From Sporosarcina sp. FSL K6-1522 (GTDB taxonomy: Bacteria; Bacillota; Bacilli; Bacillales_A; Planococcaceae), in assembly GCF_038622445.1 (NCBI RefSeq), contig NZ_CP152019.1, forward strand, positions 1,524,501 to 1,588,500: a stretch of 64,000 bases of DNA. The letters run 5' to 3'. Position 1 is the stretch's first letter; each line of letters begins with the position of its first letter. A program made the position numbers and the translations under genes. A model generated the notes under the pieces. The model worked only from the letters and a program-made list of their open reading frames with translations, made no database searches and had not been told where the DNA came from. Positions 8,829 through 19,587 of this stretch are shown here, in pieces.

Positions 8829-9635
8829 ATGTTTGAGTTATTAGCCATTAATCCAGTCGCATTTTCGTTAGGGCCAATAGCTGTGCGTTGGTACGGTATT
8901 ATTATCGCACTTGGGATTGTCCTTGCGTTTATTGTCGTGCAAAAAGAGATGGTGAAACGTGGCATGCATCCGGATTTTTTAACGGATCTGTTGATTTGGG
9001 CAGTGCCAATATCCATTCTGAGTGCGCGTATTTACTATGTGATTTTTGAATGGGAAGCGTACAAAGGTCAGCCGTGGCGCATGATTGCGATTTGGGAAGG
9101 TGGTATCGCAATTCATGGTGCGTTAATCGGTGCATTTATTACGACGTATGTGTATACGAAACGCCGTGGCGTCTCGTTTTGGAAAACAGTCGATATCGCG
9201 GCCGCCGGAATTCTGATTGGGCAAATTATTGGCCGTTGGGGCAATTTCATGAATCAAGAAGCGCATGGTGGACCTGTTTCGGAGAAATTCCTAGAAACGA
9301 CAATCATTCCGGATTGGATTATGAACCAAATGACGATTGATGGGATAACGTATCATCCAACATTTTTATATGAGTCTCTGTGGAATGTTGTGGGACTGAT
9401 TATTATTTTGCTGCTGCGCAAAGTAAATTTAAAGCGCGGAGAAATGTTCTTGTTTTACCTCGTTTGGTATTCAATTGGACGTTTCTTCATCGAAGGAATG
9501 CGGACGGATAGTTTGTATGTGATTGGCGAGCTTCGGGCGGCACAGCTTGTGTCTGTTACGACAATTGTCATTGGGATTATCTTGTTTGTCGTTAGGCGCT
9601 ATGTGCAGAAAGTGAATGAACGCTATCAAGATTAA
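8829..9635 (+). CDS. lgt: Prolipoprotein diacylglyceryl transferase
   Basis: A 268-residue polytopic membrane enzyme that transfers diacylglycerol from phosphatidylglycerol to the lipobox cysteine of prolipoproteins. Seven hydrophobic segments are visible. The family signature is present as GRWGNFMNQEAHGG, together with VRWYGIIIALG near the N-terminus and SIGRFFIEGMR near the C-terminus. The start codon directly follows the hprK stop, so the two are translationally linked. Confidence 0.97.
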   Translation: MFELLAINPVAFSLGPIAVRWYGIIIALGIVLAFIVVQKEMVKRGMHPDFLTDLLIWAVPISILSARIYYVIFEWEAYKGQPWRMIAIWEGGIAIHGALIGAFITTYVYTKRRGVSFWKTVDIAAAGILIGQIIGRWGNFMNQEAHGGPVSEKFLETTIIPDWIMNQMTIDGITYHPTFLYESLWNVVGLIIILLLRKVNLKRGEMFLFYLVWYSIGRFFIEGMRTDSLYVIGELRAAQLVSVTTIVIGIILFVVRRYVQKVNERYQD

Positions 9636-9715
9636 TCCATGATACTTGACGTTATTGTATCCAAATTTTTTCGAGCTCGCATAAGCTCATTTAAAAATAA
9701 CGAGGGGTTGGAGAA

Positions 9716-10660
9716 ATGGGGACGCTTCAAAATGGCTTGAAAGCAGGCCTGCGTACGACATGGACATTGGGGAAAATCATTTTTCCAATTACGATATTGG
9801 TGACCATTTTGCAATATACACCTGTGTTACCGTGGCTGATTCAACTTGTTGAACCGTTTATGGGGATTTTCGGTTTAAGTGGGGAAGCGGCAATCCCGTT
9901 AGTGCTTGGGAATGCATTGAATTTGTATGCGGGTATCGCAGGTATGCTGTCGCTAGACTTGACGGTGAAGGAAGTATTTATTTTAGCAATGATGATGTCC
10001 TTTGCCCATAATCTGTTCATCGAAACAGGTGTGGCGCTGAAGGTGGGTGTGAAGCTCTGGGTCGTGCTACTTGTCCGATTTGGGCTTGCGGCACTATCTG
10101 GTATTGTCATTAATCTCGTATGGCAAGGTGGCGGAGAAGTTGCGAAGTACGGGATGGTACCTAGTCAGGTGACTGTGCCAGAAGGTTGGCTGGAAATTGG
10201 GTTACTTGGCGTCCAAAAAGCAAGTTATGGTGTGTTGCAGTTAGCGCTTATCGTCATTCCATTAATGATTTTTGTCCAGTTTTTAAAGGATCGACAGTAT
10301 TTGGAACGTTTTTCAGAGAAAATGACACCCTTAACGAAGGTGATTGGTGTACAACCGAATGCCTCGTTAACCTTCGTTGCGGGTTTGGTCATCGGCCTTG
10401 CGTATGGCGCAGGTGTTATGATTCAAGCGGTGCAAGAAGAGGGAGTTAGCAAAAAGGATGCGACATTGGTCTTCATCTTTTTAGTTGCCTGCCATGCGGT
10501 CATAGAGGATACGCTACTCTTTATTCCGTTAGGTATTCCGGTATGGCCATTGCTCATTATTCGAGTTATTACTGCATTTGTGTTGACGATTGTCGTCGCT
10601 TATCTGTGGAGGCGAGCGGAACGTCAAGAAAAGAAAGGGGAACCAATCATAGATGGCTAA
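9716..10660 (+). CDS. yvoD: Nucleoside-recognition domain membrane protein (YvoD-like)
   Basis: A 314-residue integral membrane protein with about eight hydrophobic segments and two Gate/nucleoside-recognition-type repeats (NALNLYAGIAGMLSLDLTVK; LVACHAVIEDTLLFIPLG). The family is related to spore maturation SpmA/B proteins, and its substrate is not established. It is identified by fold type and by its position between lgt and ppaX, as in B. subtilis. A good ribosome binding site (CGAGGGGTTGGAG) precedes the start, and its end overlaps ppaX by 8 bases. Confidence 0.8.
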   Translation: MGTLQNGLKAGLRTTWTLGKIIFPITILVTILQYTPVLPWLIQLVEPFMGIFGLSGEAAIPLVLGNALNLYAGIAGMLSLDLTVKEVFILAMMMSFAHNLFIETGVALKVGVKLWVVLLVRFGLAALSGIVINLVWQGGGEVAKYGMVPSQVTVPEGWLEIGLLGVQKASYGVLQLALIVIPLMIFVQFLKDRQYLERFSEKMTPLTKVIGVQPNASLTFVAGLVIGLAYGAGVMIQAVQEEGVSKKDATLVFIFLVACHAVIEDTLLFIPLGIPVWPLLIIRVITAFVLTIVVAYLWRRAERQEKKGEPIIDG

Positions 10661-11306
10661 ACCGATTACGACATTATTATTTGATTTTGATGGAACATTA
10701 CTAGATACGAATGAGTTAATTATTCAAACGTTTCAACATGTCCTCGACAAGCATTATCCGGGAGAATATGAGCGAGCGGATATTTTACCCTTTCTCGGAC
10801 CGACACTGATGGATACTTTTGGTAAAGTAAATCCAGAGAGAGCGGAGGAACATATAGCAGAGTATCGTGCATGGAATATCGCTCATCATGATGACTTGGC
10901 GTATGAATTTGATGGTGTTTCTGAAACGTTGCGCTTGTTGAAGGCGGCGGGCATGAAGATGGCCATCGTCTCGACAAAGAGAAAGGACATGATTGAGAGA
11001 GGTTTGGGGTTGCTAGATGTAGAAGGTGTCTTTGACGTAGTCATTGGTATAGATGATGTCACGAACCCGAAACCCGATCCAGAGCCGATTGTCCTTGCGC
11101 TCGAAAAGTTAGGAGCTACAGCAGAGGAAGCGCTGATGATTGGTGACAATTATCATGATATCGAAGGTGGAAAAAATGCAGGTGTCCGCACTGCGGCGGT
11201 TGCTTGGTCTATAAAAGGGGAATCCTTCTTGCAAACGTATCAGCCGGATTATATGTTGCACCATATTTCGGATATGCTGAAAATCGTTAAAGGTGAACCG
11301 GTGTGA
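10653..11306 (+). CDS. ppaX: Pyrophosphatase PpaX (HAD family)
   Basis: A 217-residue HAD-superfamily hydrolase with motif [13 protein letters not shown], motif II VSTKR, and motif III/IV around KPDPEPI and [12 protein letters not shown]. PpaX hydrolyses the pyrophosphate released when HprK dephosphorylates P-Ser-HPr, which explains its place in the hprK operon. It overlaps yvoD at its start and yvoF at its end, so it is translationally coupled on both sides. Confidence 0.93.
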   Translation: MAKPITTLLFDFDGTLLDTNELIIQTFQHVLDKHYPGEYERADILPFLGPTLMDTFGKVNPERAEEHIAEYRAWNIAHHDDLAYEFDGVSETLRLLKAAGMKMAIVSTKRKDMIERGLGLLDVEGVFDVVIGIDDVTNPKPDPEPIVLALEKLGATAEEALMIGDNYHDIEGGKNAGVRTAAVAWSIKGESFLQTYQPDYMLHHISDMLKIVKGEPV

Positions 11307-11836
11307 GACGTACGGAGAGGTATCCGGCAAAAGGCAATGCCAATTCATTGTGGCATATTTATCAGACGGTTCCATTTTTCAAAGTCGTAAAAAATTTCAT
11401 TGTCATCCAGCTAGCGAGGTATACCCCTTTTATCGCGCTTAAAAATGTACTGTATCGAACATTTTTAAAGATGGAAGTGGGAGAGAAGACGTCATTTGCG
11501 CTAATGGTGATGCCTGATATTATGTTCCCAGAGCGTATTAAGGTCGGCGACAATTCGGTGATTGGTTTCAATACGACGATTCTTGCACATGAGTATTTGA
11601 TCGAGGAGTACCGTATCGGTGATGTCGTGATTGGCAAGAATGTGTTAATTGGCGCGAATACGACGATTCTTCCAGGGGTGGAGATTGGCGATGGAGCGAT
11701 TGTTTCGGCTGCGTCCCTTGTGAATCGAGATATTCCACCAGGGGTTTTTGCGGGGGGGAATCCTGTGAAAATTATTTTCACACAGGAACAAATGGCTGAG
11801 CGCAATCGGAAGTCCGCGGAGGTAGAGAAGATGTAA
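11303..11836 (+). CDS. yvoF: Left-handed beta-helix acyltransferase (YvoF-like)
   Basis: A 177-residue hexapeptide-repeat acetyltransferase of the CysE/LacA/WbbJ type. Several hexapeptide turns are visible ([47 protein letters not shown]) and the C-terminus has the usual [14 protein letters not shown]. The acceptor substrate is unknown. It is the last gene of the hprK operon, overlapping ppaX by four bases. Confidence 0.88.
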   Translation: MRRTERYPAKGNANSLWHIYQTVPFFKVVKNFIVIQLARYTPFIALKNVLYRTFLKMEVGEKTSFALMVMPDIMFPERIKVGDNSVIGFNTTILAHEYLIEEYRIGDVVIGKNVLIGANTTILPGVEIGDGAIVSAASLVNRDIPPGVFAGGNPVKIIFTQEQMAERNRKSAEVEKM

Positions 11837-11875
11837 GCGGCAGCGGAAGTTGTGCTATAATAGGGAGTATTACGA

Positions 11876-11909
11876 GAAGGAACGTATGGTGCGTTCCTTC
11901 TTCTTTTTT
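11876..11909 (+). terminator. Terminator at the end of the hprK operon
   Basis: GAAGGAACG and CGTTCCTTC form a 9-bp perfect stem with a 7-base loop, followed by TTCTTTTTT. A TATAAT at 11856-11861 lies just upstream, but no matching -35 box is clear, so an attenuator arrangement is only a possibility. Confidence 0.8.
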
Positions 11910-11922
11910 CGGGGGAATAGGA

Positions 11923-13449
11923 TTGGATAAAACACGTAAGACGCAGGATAAGAAAGTTATTTCGTTCATTCCAAATGGTGAATTTTATTATGATAAAGCG
12001 CTTCAAGCGATACAGCGTGATCGTTTTGAGGATGCGCATAAATATTTAAAAAGAGCAAAGGAATTTAGTCCGAATAACCCGGCGATTCTGATGCAATATG
12101 GCGTACTTGTCATGGAAGAAGGTAAGTTCGAAGAAGCCCATGAAATGCTTATGACGGCACACGAACTAGACCCTACAGAGGATGAAATTGTCTTTTACTT
12201 AGCAGAGGTGCACGCACATCTTGGACTATTACGTGATGCGAAGATGTATGCAGAAACGTATATCGGTATGGATCCAGAGGGTGTTTTTGCGGATGAGGCA
12301 ATGGAAATTATTGATTTTGCTGAGCAAGAAGCGGCTTTTTCAGCGGAAGACGATGATATGCCTGATGGAGAGATGTATTATCTGCAAGAGAAGGCACGCA
12401 GGATGATGGAATCTGGCGAGTTTCAGCCTGCCGTGGATTTGTTAGAGGGACTGATTATTGATTATCCTGAGTTTTGGGCAGCGTATAATAATTTAGCACT
12501 CGCTTATTTTTACATTGGAAAAACGAAGCGTGCGAAGGAATTACTTGATGATGTGTTGGAGCGTAACAAAGGGAATATCCATGCGCTCTGCAATCTGGCG
12601 GTTTTTTATTATTACGAGAAGGATGAGGAAAGCTTGGAGGAATTGTTGCGGTTCTTAGTGAAAGTCAAGCCGTATCAATTTGAGCATCGCTATAAGTTAG
12701 GAGCGACATTTGCGCTCGTTGGCAAGCATAAAGAGGCGTATCATTGGTTGCGCAGTCTTCAGAAAAGAGGCTTTGAAGGGGATGTCGGCTATTATTTCTG
12801 GCTGTCGCATTCGGCGTATTTTTCCGGGCATGAGGAAATAGCTCGTGAGGCATATGCGAAGCTCATTGAGATTGATCCAACGAAGGCGGGCTATGAGCCG
12901 TGGCAAGACATACACGGAGAGATGCAAGCAGATTCGTTGGAACAGGACCGAGATTTTTTACTCCATAAAATTACGAATAAATATCGCAGTGAAAGAATGT
13001 TTGGTTTTTATCTTCTTGGCAAGTCGTCACATAAGCAGGAGATTATCGCACATCCGTCTTATATTGAAACGGATAAGCTCAGTGATTTGGAACGCCTGTT
13101 TTTAGCAGATAGTCTAGACTATGCATTTTCGCCAGAGACGGCTTTTGAAAAGTCATTTATGCGTGCGCTTGAGACGACGAATTTGCTTTATGACAAGTAC
13201 AAGCCTTTAGATAAGCAAGCGGGTCATCTGTTCCAAATGTGGTTTACGCTTTGTGAAACTGCATTGAGCCGTTCGTATGTGTTTCGTAATCCGGCTGCAC
13301 TTGCAGCTGCCGTCGATTATATGTTCCAGTCATCGCGTTACACAGGTGTGACAAAAGTGGCAAGTGCCCGTGCGTTTGGGACGACTGTGCCAACGTTGAC
13401 GAAGTATATAGGTGAGCTTATTGAGTTTTTACCGCAGTTTGATGCGTAA
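11923..13449 (+). CDS. yvcD: TPR-repeat protein (YvcD-like)
   Basis: A 508-residue cytoplasmic protein dominated by tetratricopeptide repeats in its first half (ALQAIQRDRFEDAHKYLKRA; NPAILMQYGVLVMEEGKFEE; AYNNLALAYFYIGKTKRAKE). The C-terminal third has no recognised domain. The start is a TTG (DKTRKTQDKK follows) with GGGGGAA 7-9 bases upstream. The molecular role is unknown; identity rests on TPR content and position before trxB, as in B. subtilis. Confidence 0.82.
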   Translation: MDKTRKTQDKKVISFIPNGEFYYDKALQAIQRDRFEDAHKYLKRAKEFSPNNPAILMQYGVLVMEEGKFEEAHEMLMTAHELDPTEDEIVFYLAEVHAHLGLLRDAKMYAETYIGMDPEGVFADEAMEIIDFAEQEAAFSAEDDDMPDGEMYYLQEKARRMMESGEFQPAVDLLEGLIIDYPEFWAAYNNLALAYFYIGKTKRAKELLDDVLERNKGNIHALCNLAVFYYYEKDEESLEELLRFLVKVKPYQFEHRYKLGATFALVGKHKEAYHWLRSLQKRGFEGDVGYYFWLSHSAYFSGHEEIAREAYAKLIEIDPTKAGYEPWQDIHGEMQADSLEQDRDFLLHKITNKYRSERMFGFYLLGKSSHKQEIIAHPSYIETDKLSDLERLFLADSLDYAFSPETAFEKSFMRALETTNLLYDKYKPLDKQAGHLFQMWFTLCETALSRSYVFRNPAALAAAVDYMFQSSRYTGVTKVASARAFGTTVPTLTKYIGELIEFLPQFDA

Positions 13450-13484
13450 TGTTGAGTGAATAGGTGCATAGTAAACCTATATCA

Positions 13485-14605
<1,121 letters not shown>

Positions 14606-14713
14606 CAAAGCTTAATTACATCAATCTTTAACATGACTGTAACGGAAATGCAATGTAATTGGGGTATAGTAGAAGTATCAATTGACCCCCCTTTTGATAT
14701 TATGTACAGATAA

Positions 14714-14754
14714 AGGCTATTTACTGGGATAATCCAGTAGATAGCCCCTTTTTT
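14714..14754 (+). terminator. Terminator after trxB
   Basis: GGCTATTTACTGG and CCAGTAGATAGCC form a long stem around GATAAT, followed by CCTTTTTT. Confidence 0.85.
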
Positions 14755-14821
14755 ATGTCGTTTATGGTGAATTCGTTGTATAATCATACTATACACTTGA
14801 AAAAAAAGTGGGGTTGTTCAT

Positions 14822-15304
14822 ATGCAACGAATTGCAAACTTACTCGTCGTAAAAGACGGTCATGTATTATTACTAAAAAAACCTCGCCGTGGTTGGTATG
14901 TGGCACCAGGAGGAAAAATGGACGCTGGTGAATCGGTCTATACTGCGGCGGTGCGAGAATTTACAGAGGAAACGGGTGCAAAGCCTGTAAATCCGCATGT
15001 AAAAGGAATTTATACAATGGTCATTATGGATGAAGCCGGTGAAAATGTGAAAGACGAATGGATGCTTTATACATTCGTGGCACATGATTTAGCGGGGACA
15101 CCATGGACCACAACAACTGAGGGTGAGCTTGAATGGCACCCGATAGAAAGTTTACAGACGCTACCTATGGCTGAAGGAGATCGAACGAATTTATTGTTCG
15201 CCGTGTCGCAGAACGGTATGCAATATGGAACGTTCTTTTATACCGAGCAATTTAAACTGTTAAGGGAAGAAATCCAGAATTCAGTTGGAGGCGATCGTCA
15301 ATGA
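14822..15304 (+). CDS. yvcI: NUDIX hydrolase (YvcI-like)
   Basis: A 160-residue NUDIX protein. The NUDIX box reads [20 protein letters not shown] followed by ETGA, matching GX5EX7REUXEEXGU. Family members hydrolyse nucleoside diphosphates linked to another moiety (8-oxo-dGTP, ADP-ribose and similar); the substrate cannot be read from the sequence. Its stop overlaps the rapZ start by four bases (ATGA), placing it first in the conserved yvcI-rapZ-yvcK-whiA-crh operon. Confidence 0.9.
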   Translation: MQRIANLLVVKDGHVLLLKKPRRGWYVAPGGKMDAGESVYTAAVREFTEETGAKPVNPHVKGIYTMVIMDEAGENVKDEWMLYTFVAHDLAGTPWTTTTEGELEWHPIESLQTLPMAEGDRTNLLFAVSQNGMQYGTFFYTEQFKLLREEIQNSVGGDRQ

Positions 15305-16191
15305 TGGAGAATGTAAAACCTAGTAACGATATGGAAGTAGTTATTATTACGGGGATGTCGGGTGCAGGTAAAACCGTTGCGATGCAATGTTTTGAGGATT
15401 TAGGGTTTTACTGTATCGATAATTTACCACCTGAGTTACTTGTGACATTTCTTGATTTGATGATGAAATCCGATAATCGCATGAGGCGAATTGCTGCTGT
15501 CATGGATACGCGTGGGGGCGACTTATTTGATTCGATTATTGGTGCGTTAGATGATTTACTACGAACGGATGGTGTATCATCCCGTATCCTATTTTTGGAT
15601 GCGGACGATGAGACGCTCGTTCGACGTTACAAGGAAACTAGGCGTTCCCATCCTTTAGCAGAAGGCGGATTACCGCTTGCAGGTATTCAGAAGGAACGGT
15701 TGCTGTTGTCTGAGTTGAGAGGCCGAGCGCGTTCCATTTATCAGACATCTAGCTTAAAGCCTCGGGAATTGCGGGAAAAGATTATGGCTGAGTTTTCATC
15801 TAAAGACAGCGCTGGCTTTACGGTGAATTTCATCTCGTTTGGTTTCAAACATGGAATGCCAATCGATGCCGATGTTGTTTTCGATGTTCGTTTTTTACCA
15901 AATCCTTTCTATCTTCCGGAGTTAAAAGCAAAAACAGGCTTGAATCAAGAAGTATATGATTATGTTCTCAAATGGAGTGATACGCAGATCCTCATTGAGA
16001 AATTGACAGACCTGTTTAAATTCTTAATTCCACAATATAAGAATGAAGGAAAGGCGCAAGTGGTGGTTGCTTTTGGTTGTACGGGTGGACAGCATCGTTC
16101 CGTAACGCTTGCGGAGTTTTTTGGAGCTAGTTTCCAAGAGGAGTATCGAACGTTAATTACACATCGAGATATTGAAAAACGAAAGGGCTGA
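15301..16191 (+). CDS. rapZ: RapZ/YvcJ nucleotide-binding protein
   Basis: A 296-residue P-loop protein with Walker [14 protein letters not shown]. It carries the family's [10 protein letters not shown] and [12 protein letters not shown] segments. In E. coli RapZ is an RNase E adaptor for GlmZ/GlmY sRNAs; the Bacillus homologue YvcJ binds and hydrolyses GTP and affects competence. Translational coupling to yvcI (ATGA overlap) and to yvcK (near overlap) matches the conserved operon. Confidence 0.93.
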   Translation: MMENVKPSNDMEVVIITGMSGAGKTVAMQCFEDLGFYCIDNLPPELLVTFLDLMMKSDNRMRRIAAVMDTRGGDLFDSIIGALDDLLRTDGVSSRILFLDADDETLVRRYKETRRSHPLAEGGLPLAGIQKERLLLSELRGRARSIYQTSSLKPRELREKIMAEFSSKDSAGFTVNFISFGFKHGMPIDADVVFDVRFLPNPFYLPELKAKTGLNQEVYDYVLKWSDTQILIEKLTDLFKFLIPQYKNEGKAQVVVAFGCTGGQHRSVTLAEFFGASFQEEYRTLITHRDIEKRKG

Positions 16192-16195
16192 CGGC

Positions 16196-17140
16196 ATGTT
16201 GCAATCCGGTAAATTGAAAAAAGTTGTCGTCTTCGGGGGCGGGACCGGATTGTCGACATTACTTCGTGGCTTGAAAAGCCATCCTGTGGATCTGACTGCG
16301 GTTGTAACTGTTGCGGATGATGGTGGAAGTTCTGGAAGACTTCTGGATATTCCGCCGCCCGGAGATATTCGCAAAGTGATGGCAGCGCTTTCAGACGTAG
16401 AACCGCTTTTTGAAGAAATGTTTCAATATCGCTTTAAAACCGTTGAAGAGTTGAAGGGACACTCGCTTGGTAATCTGATGCTTGCCGCAATGACGGATAT
16501 TACAGGTGATTTCTCCCGGGCTGTCGAGCAAATGAGCCGCGTGTTAAACATCAAAGGGAAGGTGTTACCCGCTGCCAATCAACGAATTACATTGCATGCT
16601 GAGCTAGAAGATGGGACAATTGTCACAGGTGAGTCGAAAATCCCGGTTTATGGGCATCGAATTCGCAGGGTGTATATGTCACCACAGGAAGTAAAGCCAC
16701 TGCCAGAAACGGTTGATACGATTATGGCGGCAGATTTGATTGTTTTTGGACCTGGTAGTTTGTATACGAGCATTTTGCCAACGATACTCGTGCCAGTCAT
16801 TCGTGAAGCAGTACTAGCATGTCAAGCTAAAAAGGTGTATATTGGCAACTTAGCAACGCAAGCTGGAGAAACGTATCGTTACACAGCTTCAGAACATGTT
16901 CAAGCCTTATACGATCATGCGGGAAAAGCATTTATTGATACGATATTATTAAATGGAACAGATTTTTCGACATTGTATGGCCAGGAACGAGTGGGACCTC
17001 CGTGGCCTGTCGAAAATGATGAAGAAAAGTTGCAGCAACTTGTTCCGCAAATTGTCGTGAAAGAGATAGCGGTGTTGAAAGAAGGCGTTTTAATGCATGA
17101 CTCGGAAAAAGTAGCTGATTGGCTGATGACATTATTATGA
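16196..17140 (+). CDS. yvcK: YvcK/GlmR-type gluconeogenesis factor
   Basis: A 314-residue UPF0052/CofD-like protein with the N-terminal VVVFGGGTGLSTLLRGLK and VADDGGSSGRL motifs. In B. subtilis the homologue binds UDP-GlcNAc, is needed for growth on gluconeogenic carbon sources and stimulates GlmS. The ATG at 16196 follows GAAAGGG by seven bases; an upstream in-frame TTG inside rapZ is not preferred. It follows rapZ with a five-base gap. Confidence 0.93.
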   Translation: MLQSGKLKKVVVFGGGTGLSTLLRGLKSHPVDLTAVVTVADDGGSSGRLLDIPPPGDIRKVMAALSDVEPLFEEMFQYRFKTVEELKGHSLGNLMLAAMTDITGDFSRAVEQMSRVLNIKGKVLPAANQRITLHAELEDGTIVTGESKIPVYGHRIRRVYMSPQEVKPLPETVDTIMAADLIVFGPGSLYTSILPTILVPVIREAVLACQAKKVYIGNLATQAGETYRYTASEHVQALYDHAGKAFIDTILLNGTDFSTLYGQERVGPPWPVENDEEKLQQLVPQIVVKEIAVLKEGVLMHDSEKVADWLMTLL

Positions 17141-17181
17141 CAACGGAATAGACGTGATCGTCGCCGAGAAAGGGGGAAGTC

Positions 17182-18129
17182 ATGTCTTTTGCATCAGAAA
17201 CAAAAAAAGAAATCACACAGATTGAAGCGGAAGATTGTTGTTTAAAGGCTGAGGTTGCAGCATTTATCAGGATGAATGGTGCATTATCCTTTTCAAATAA
17301 GCAATTGAGTCTTGATGTGCAAACGGAAAATGCCGCAATTGCTAGGCGTTTATATTCCAACTTAAAGCGCTTATATCCATATAAAGTCGAATTACTTGTT
17401 CGAAAAAAGATGCGTTTGAAAAAGAATAACGTCTACATTTGTCGGATTCGAGATGGAGCTAAGCCATTGCTTGAGGATTTGCTTATCTTGACGGGTACAT
17501 TCCAATTTAAAAATGAAATTTCGAAGGCTTTGGTGAAAAAGAAGTGCTGTCAACGGGCTTATGTACGGGGGGCCTTTCTAGCGGGGGGTTCAGTCAATAA
17601 CCCAGAAACGTCTTCTTACCACCTTGAAATTTTTTCGATATATAAGGAACATAGTGAAGACCTCGTGGAACTGATGAACAAATATCATTTGAATGCCAAA
17701 TCGATTGAACGTAAAAATGGCTATATTGCCTATTTAAAAGAAGCTGAAAAGATTTCAGATTTTCTAAGTTTAGTCGGTGCTTACGTATCGTTAATGAAAT
17801 TTGAAGACGTTCGGATTTTACGGGATATGCGAAACAGTGTAAACCGACTTGTGAATTGTGAAACCGCCAATATGAATAAAACCATTGGAGCGGCACAGCG
17901 TCAAGTAGAAAATATTAAATTCATTGAACGCACGATTGGACTTGATCAAATCCCGGATAGACTGCAGGAAATTGCGCGGCTACGGGTAGAAAATCAAGAC
18001 ATTACGTTGAAAGAGCTAGGCGAACTAGTATCAGGTGGAACGGTGAGTAAGTCTGGTGTCAATCACCGGTTAAGAAAGATTGAGGAAATCGCGGAAAATC
18101 TCCGTAGTGGAGGCATCGGTAGCCGATGA
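17182..18129 (+). CDS. whiA: WhiA, sporulation/cell-division regulator
   Basis: A 315-residue protein combining a LAGLIDADG-homing-endonuclease-like N-terminal fold ([21 protein letters not shown]) with a C-terminal helix-turn-helix ([20 protein letters not shown], then [17 protein letters not shown]). WhiA links sporulation genes in actinomycetes and affects chromosome segregation and division in Bacillus. AAAGGGGGAAGTC precedes the start. Confidence 0.96.
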   Translation: MSFASETKKEITQIEAEDCCLKAEVAAFIRMNGALSFSNKQLSLDVQTENAAIARRLYSNLKRLYPYKVELLVRKKMRLKKNNVYICRIRDGAKPLLEDLLILTGTFQFKNEISKALVKKKCCQRAYVRGAFLAGGSVNNPETSSYHLEIFSIYKEHSEDLVELMNKYHLNAKSIERKNGYIAYLKEAEKISDFLSLVGAYVSLMKFEDVRILRDMRNSVNRLVNCETANMNKTIGAAQRQVENIKFIERTIGLDQIPDRLQEIARLRVENQDITLKELGELVSGGTVSKSGVNHRLRKIEEIAENLRSGGIGSR

Positions 18130-18165
18130 AGTCTCCAGCGGATGTCACGGATTAAGAGAGGAGCT
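18127..18165 (+). repeat. R1 repeat fragment at the whiA-crh junction
   Basis: The segment GAAGTCTCCAGCGGATGTCA CGGATT...GAGGAGCT matches the middle of the R1 element (AAAGCCTCCGGCGGATGTCA CRGATTTTTTAGAGGAGCTT). Only about 40 bases are present. They occupy the whole whiA-crh gap and provide the GAGAGGAG used as the crh ribosome binding site. Confidence 0.6.
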
Positions 18166-18174
18166 CGTTTGAGT

Positions 18175-18432
18175 ATGGTAGAAAGAACAGTTGAAGTTAA
18201 AATGAAAACAGGGTTGCAGGCAAGACAAGCAGCGCTTTTTGTGCAAGAAGCGAATAAATTTATGGCTGATTTATTTTTGGAGAAAGAAGATCGCCAAGTG
18301 AATGCAAAAAGTATTATGGGGATCATGAGCCTTGCGATTGCACGCGGCACATCGATTAAGCTAATTGCGAACGGCGTTGACGAGGAAAAAGCATTAGATG
18401 CCCTCACAGCACTCGTTGGAAGCGAAAATTGA
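18175..18432 (+). CDS. crh: Crh, catabolite-repression HPr-like protein
   Basis: An 85-residue HPr paralogue. The HPr active-site histidine is replaced by Gln (KTGLQARQAALF), so it cannot take part in PTS phosphotransfer, while the regulatory serine is kept in NAKSIMGIMSLA. P-Ser-Crh acts with CcpA in carbon catabolite repression and is a substrate of HprK. The ATG at 18175 gives the usual MVERTVEV start; a TTG at 18169 has better spacing (six bases) from GAGAGGAG and could be used instead. It ends the yvcI-crh operon. Confidence 0.93.
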   Translation: MVERTVEVKMKTGLQARQAALFVQEANKFMADLFLEKEDRQVNAKSIMGIMSLAIARGTSIKLIANGVDEEKALDALTALVGSEN

Positions 18433-18441
18433 ACATAACCC

Positions 18442-18484
18442 GGACCGTCTCCTGTCGATCGCTGACAATGGGACGGTTTTGTTT
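18442..18484 (+). terminator. Terminator after crh
   Basis: ACCGTC and GACGGT pair around an internal GTC/GAC segment and are followed by TTTTGTTTATT. Confidence 0.65.
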
Positions 18485-18503
18485 ATTACGTTGTATTATC
18501 GGA

Positions 18504-18713
18504 GCGCGCATAATGTCGTGTGAACCGTGCAAAGTGGCTGGCGAAGCGATCATAATGTCGTGTGAACCGCGCAAAGTGGCTGGCGAAGCGATCATAATGT
18601 TGTGTGAACCGCGCAAAGTGGCTGGCAGAGCGCGCAAACAGTTGTGCGAACCGCGCAAAGCAGCTGTCAGAGCGCGTAAAAAGTTGTGCAGACCCCGCAT
18701 AATCTTTGTGCAT
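18504..18713. repeat. Tandem array of ten 21-bp units (five 42-bp units)
   Basis: Ten consecutive units of exactly 21 bp run without an indel. Odd units resemble GCGATCATAATGTCGTGTGA+A and even units CCGCGCAAAGTGGCTGGCGA+A, so the higher-order period is 42 bp. The last two pairs are more diverged. The array fills the space between the convergent crh and clpP terminators. Its 5' edge (GGAGCGCGCATAA..TGTGTGA) matches the 5' edge of the array at 53556, and its even units share GCGCAAAG with the units there. All frames stay open because 21 is a multiple of three; no start signal or coding sense is seen. Confidence 0.92.
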
Positions 18714-18714
18714 A

Positions 18715-18743
18715 AGAAAAAACCGACCCATTAGGATCGGCTT
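18715..18743 (-). terminator. Terminator after clpP
   Basis: On the minus strand, GCCGATCC TAAT GGGTCGG forms the stem-loop, followed by TTTTTTCTT. Confidence 0.82.
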
Positions 18744-18752
18744 TCAAGATGA

Positions 18753-19352
18753 TTATTTTGCGTCTTTCATGTCGCTACGAGAGATAATATGGTCAATTAA
18801 GCCGTATTCTTTCGCACGTTCTGCTGTCATGAAGTTATCACGGTCTGTGTCCCTAGCTAGAACTTCAATCGGCTGTCCCGTACGTTCTGCAAGGATGCCG
18901 TTTAGTTTTTCACGTAGGAAAAGAATGCGCTTCGCAGCAATTTCGATTTCTGTTGCTTGACCTTGTGCGCCGCCAAGTGGTTGGTGAATCATCACTTCCG
19001 CGTTTGGTAAGGCAAAGCGTTTGCCTTTCGTACCAGCTGCAAGAAGGAATGCGCCCATTGAAGCGGCCATCCCGATACAAATGGTTTGCACATCAGGTTT
19101 GATGAACTGCATTGTATCGTAAATTGCCATTCCAGCTGTAATGCTTCCACCCGGGCTGTTGATATAAATTGAAATGTCTTTATCTGGATCTTCTGCTTCT
19201 AAGAAAAGAAGCTGTGCGACAATCGAGTTGGACACATTGTCGTCGATACCGCTACCAAGCATAATAATGCGGTCTTTCAAGAGACGGGAGTAAATATCGT
19301 AAGCCCGCTCTCCACGGCTTGTTTGTTCGATTACTGTTGGTATTAGATTCAT
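18753..19352 (-). CDS. clpP: ATP-dependent Clp protease proteolytic subunit
   Basis: A 199-residue serine peptidase that forms the tetradecameric chamber used with ClpC/ClpX/ClpE. The catalytic serine is in [11 protein letters not shown] and the histidine in [11 protein letters not shown], with the aspartate in [25 protein letters not shown] is the ribosome binding site. It is monocistronic, convergent with crh, and preceded by a promoter overlapped by a CtsR box. Confidence 0.98.
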   Translation of the reverse strand: MNLIPTVIEQTSRGERAYDIYSRLLKDRIIMLGSGIDDNVSNSIVAQLLFLEAEDPDKDISIYINSPGGSITAGMAIYDTMQFIKPDVQTICIGMAASMGAFLLAAGTKGKRFALPNAEVMIHQPLGGAQGQATEIEIAAKRILFLREKLNGILAERTGQPIEVLARDTDRDNFMTAERAKEYGLIDHIISRSDMKDAK

Positions 19353-19557
19353 TCCATTTCCTCCTTCAAGGTGGATAGTTTTTTGAGGATGTTCAAAAAT
19401 TTAGAAAAAAATAGCATTTGGATGTTTATACCAGTAGCACTCATCATTTTTACCGATGAATATGGCAGTTATTCAGTCATCCTCAGTTCTTTTTTCTTTC
19501 TTTTCAAACAAGCCATTTCAGTCTGTTGAAACCGCTTTATGTTTCAACTCTAACTTT

Positions 19558-19587
19558 ATCATACATAGTATGGTCAACGAAGGTCAA
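19558..19587 (-). promoter_or_regulatory. clpP sigma-A-type promoter
   Basis: On the minus strand, -35 TTGACC (19587-19582) and -10 TATGAT (19563-19558) are separated by 18 bases. This implies a leader of about 200 bases before clpP. Confidence 0.65.

Noticed and set aside
11833..11910. Attenuator upstream of the TPR gene
   Set aside because: A TATAAT precedes the hairpin, but no matching -35 box or antiterminator is visible; the hairpin is simply explained as the end of the hprK operon.
11362..12039. 225-codon frame antisense to yvoF
   Set aside because: Shadow of the real acyltransferase and TPR genes, with no domain and no ribosome binding site.
18404..18734. ORFs of about 100 codons between crh and clpP
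   Set aside because: Products of the 21/42-bp array read in open frames; flanked by two terminators and without start signals.
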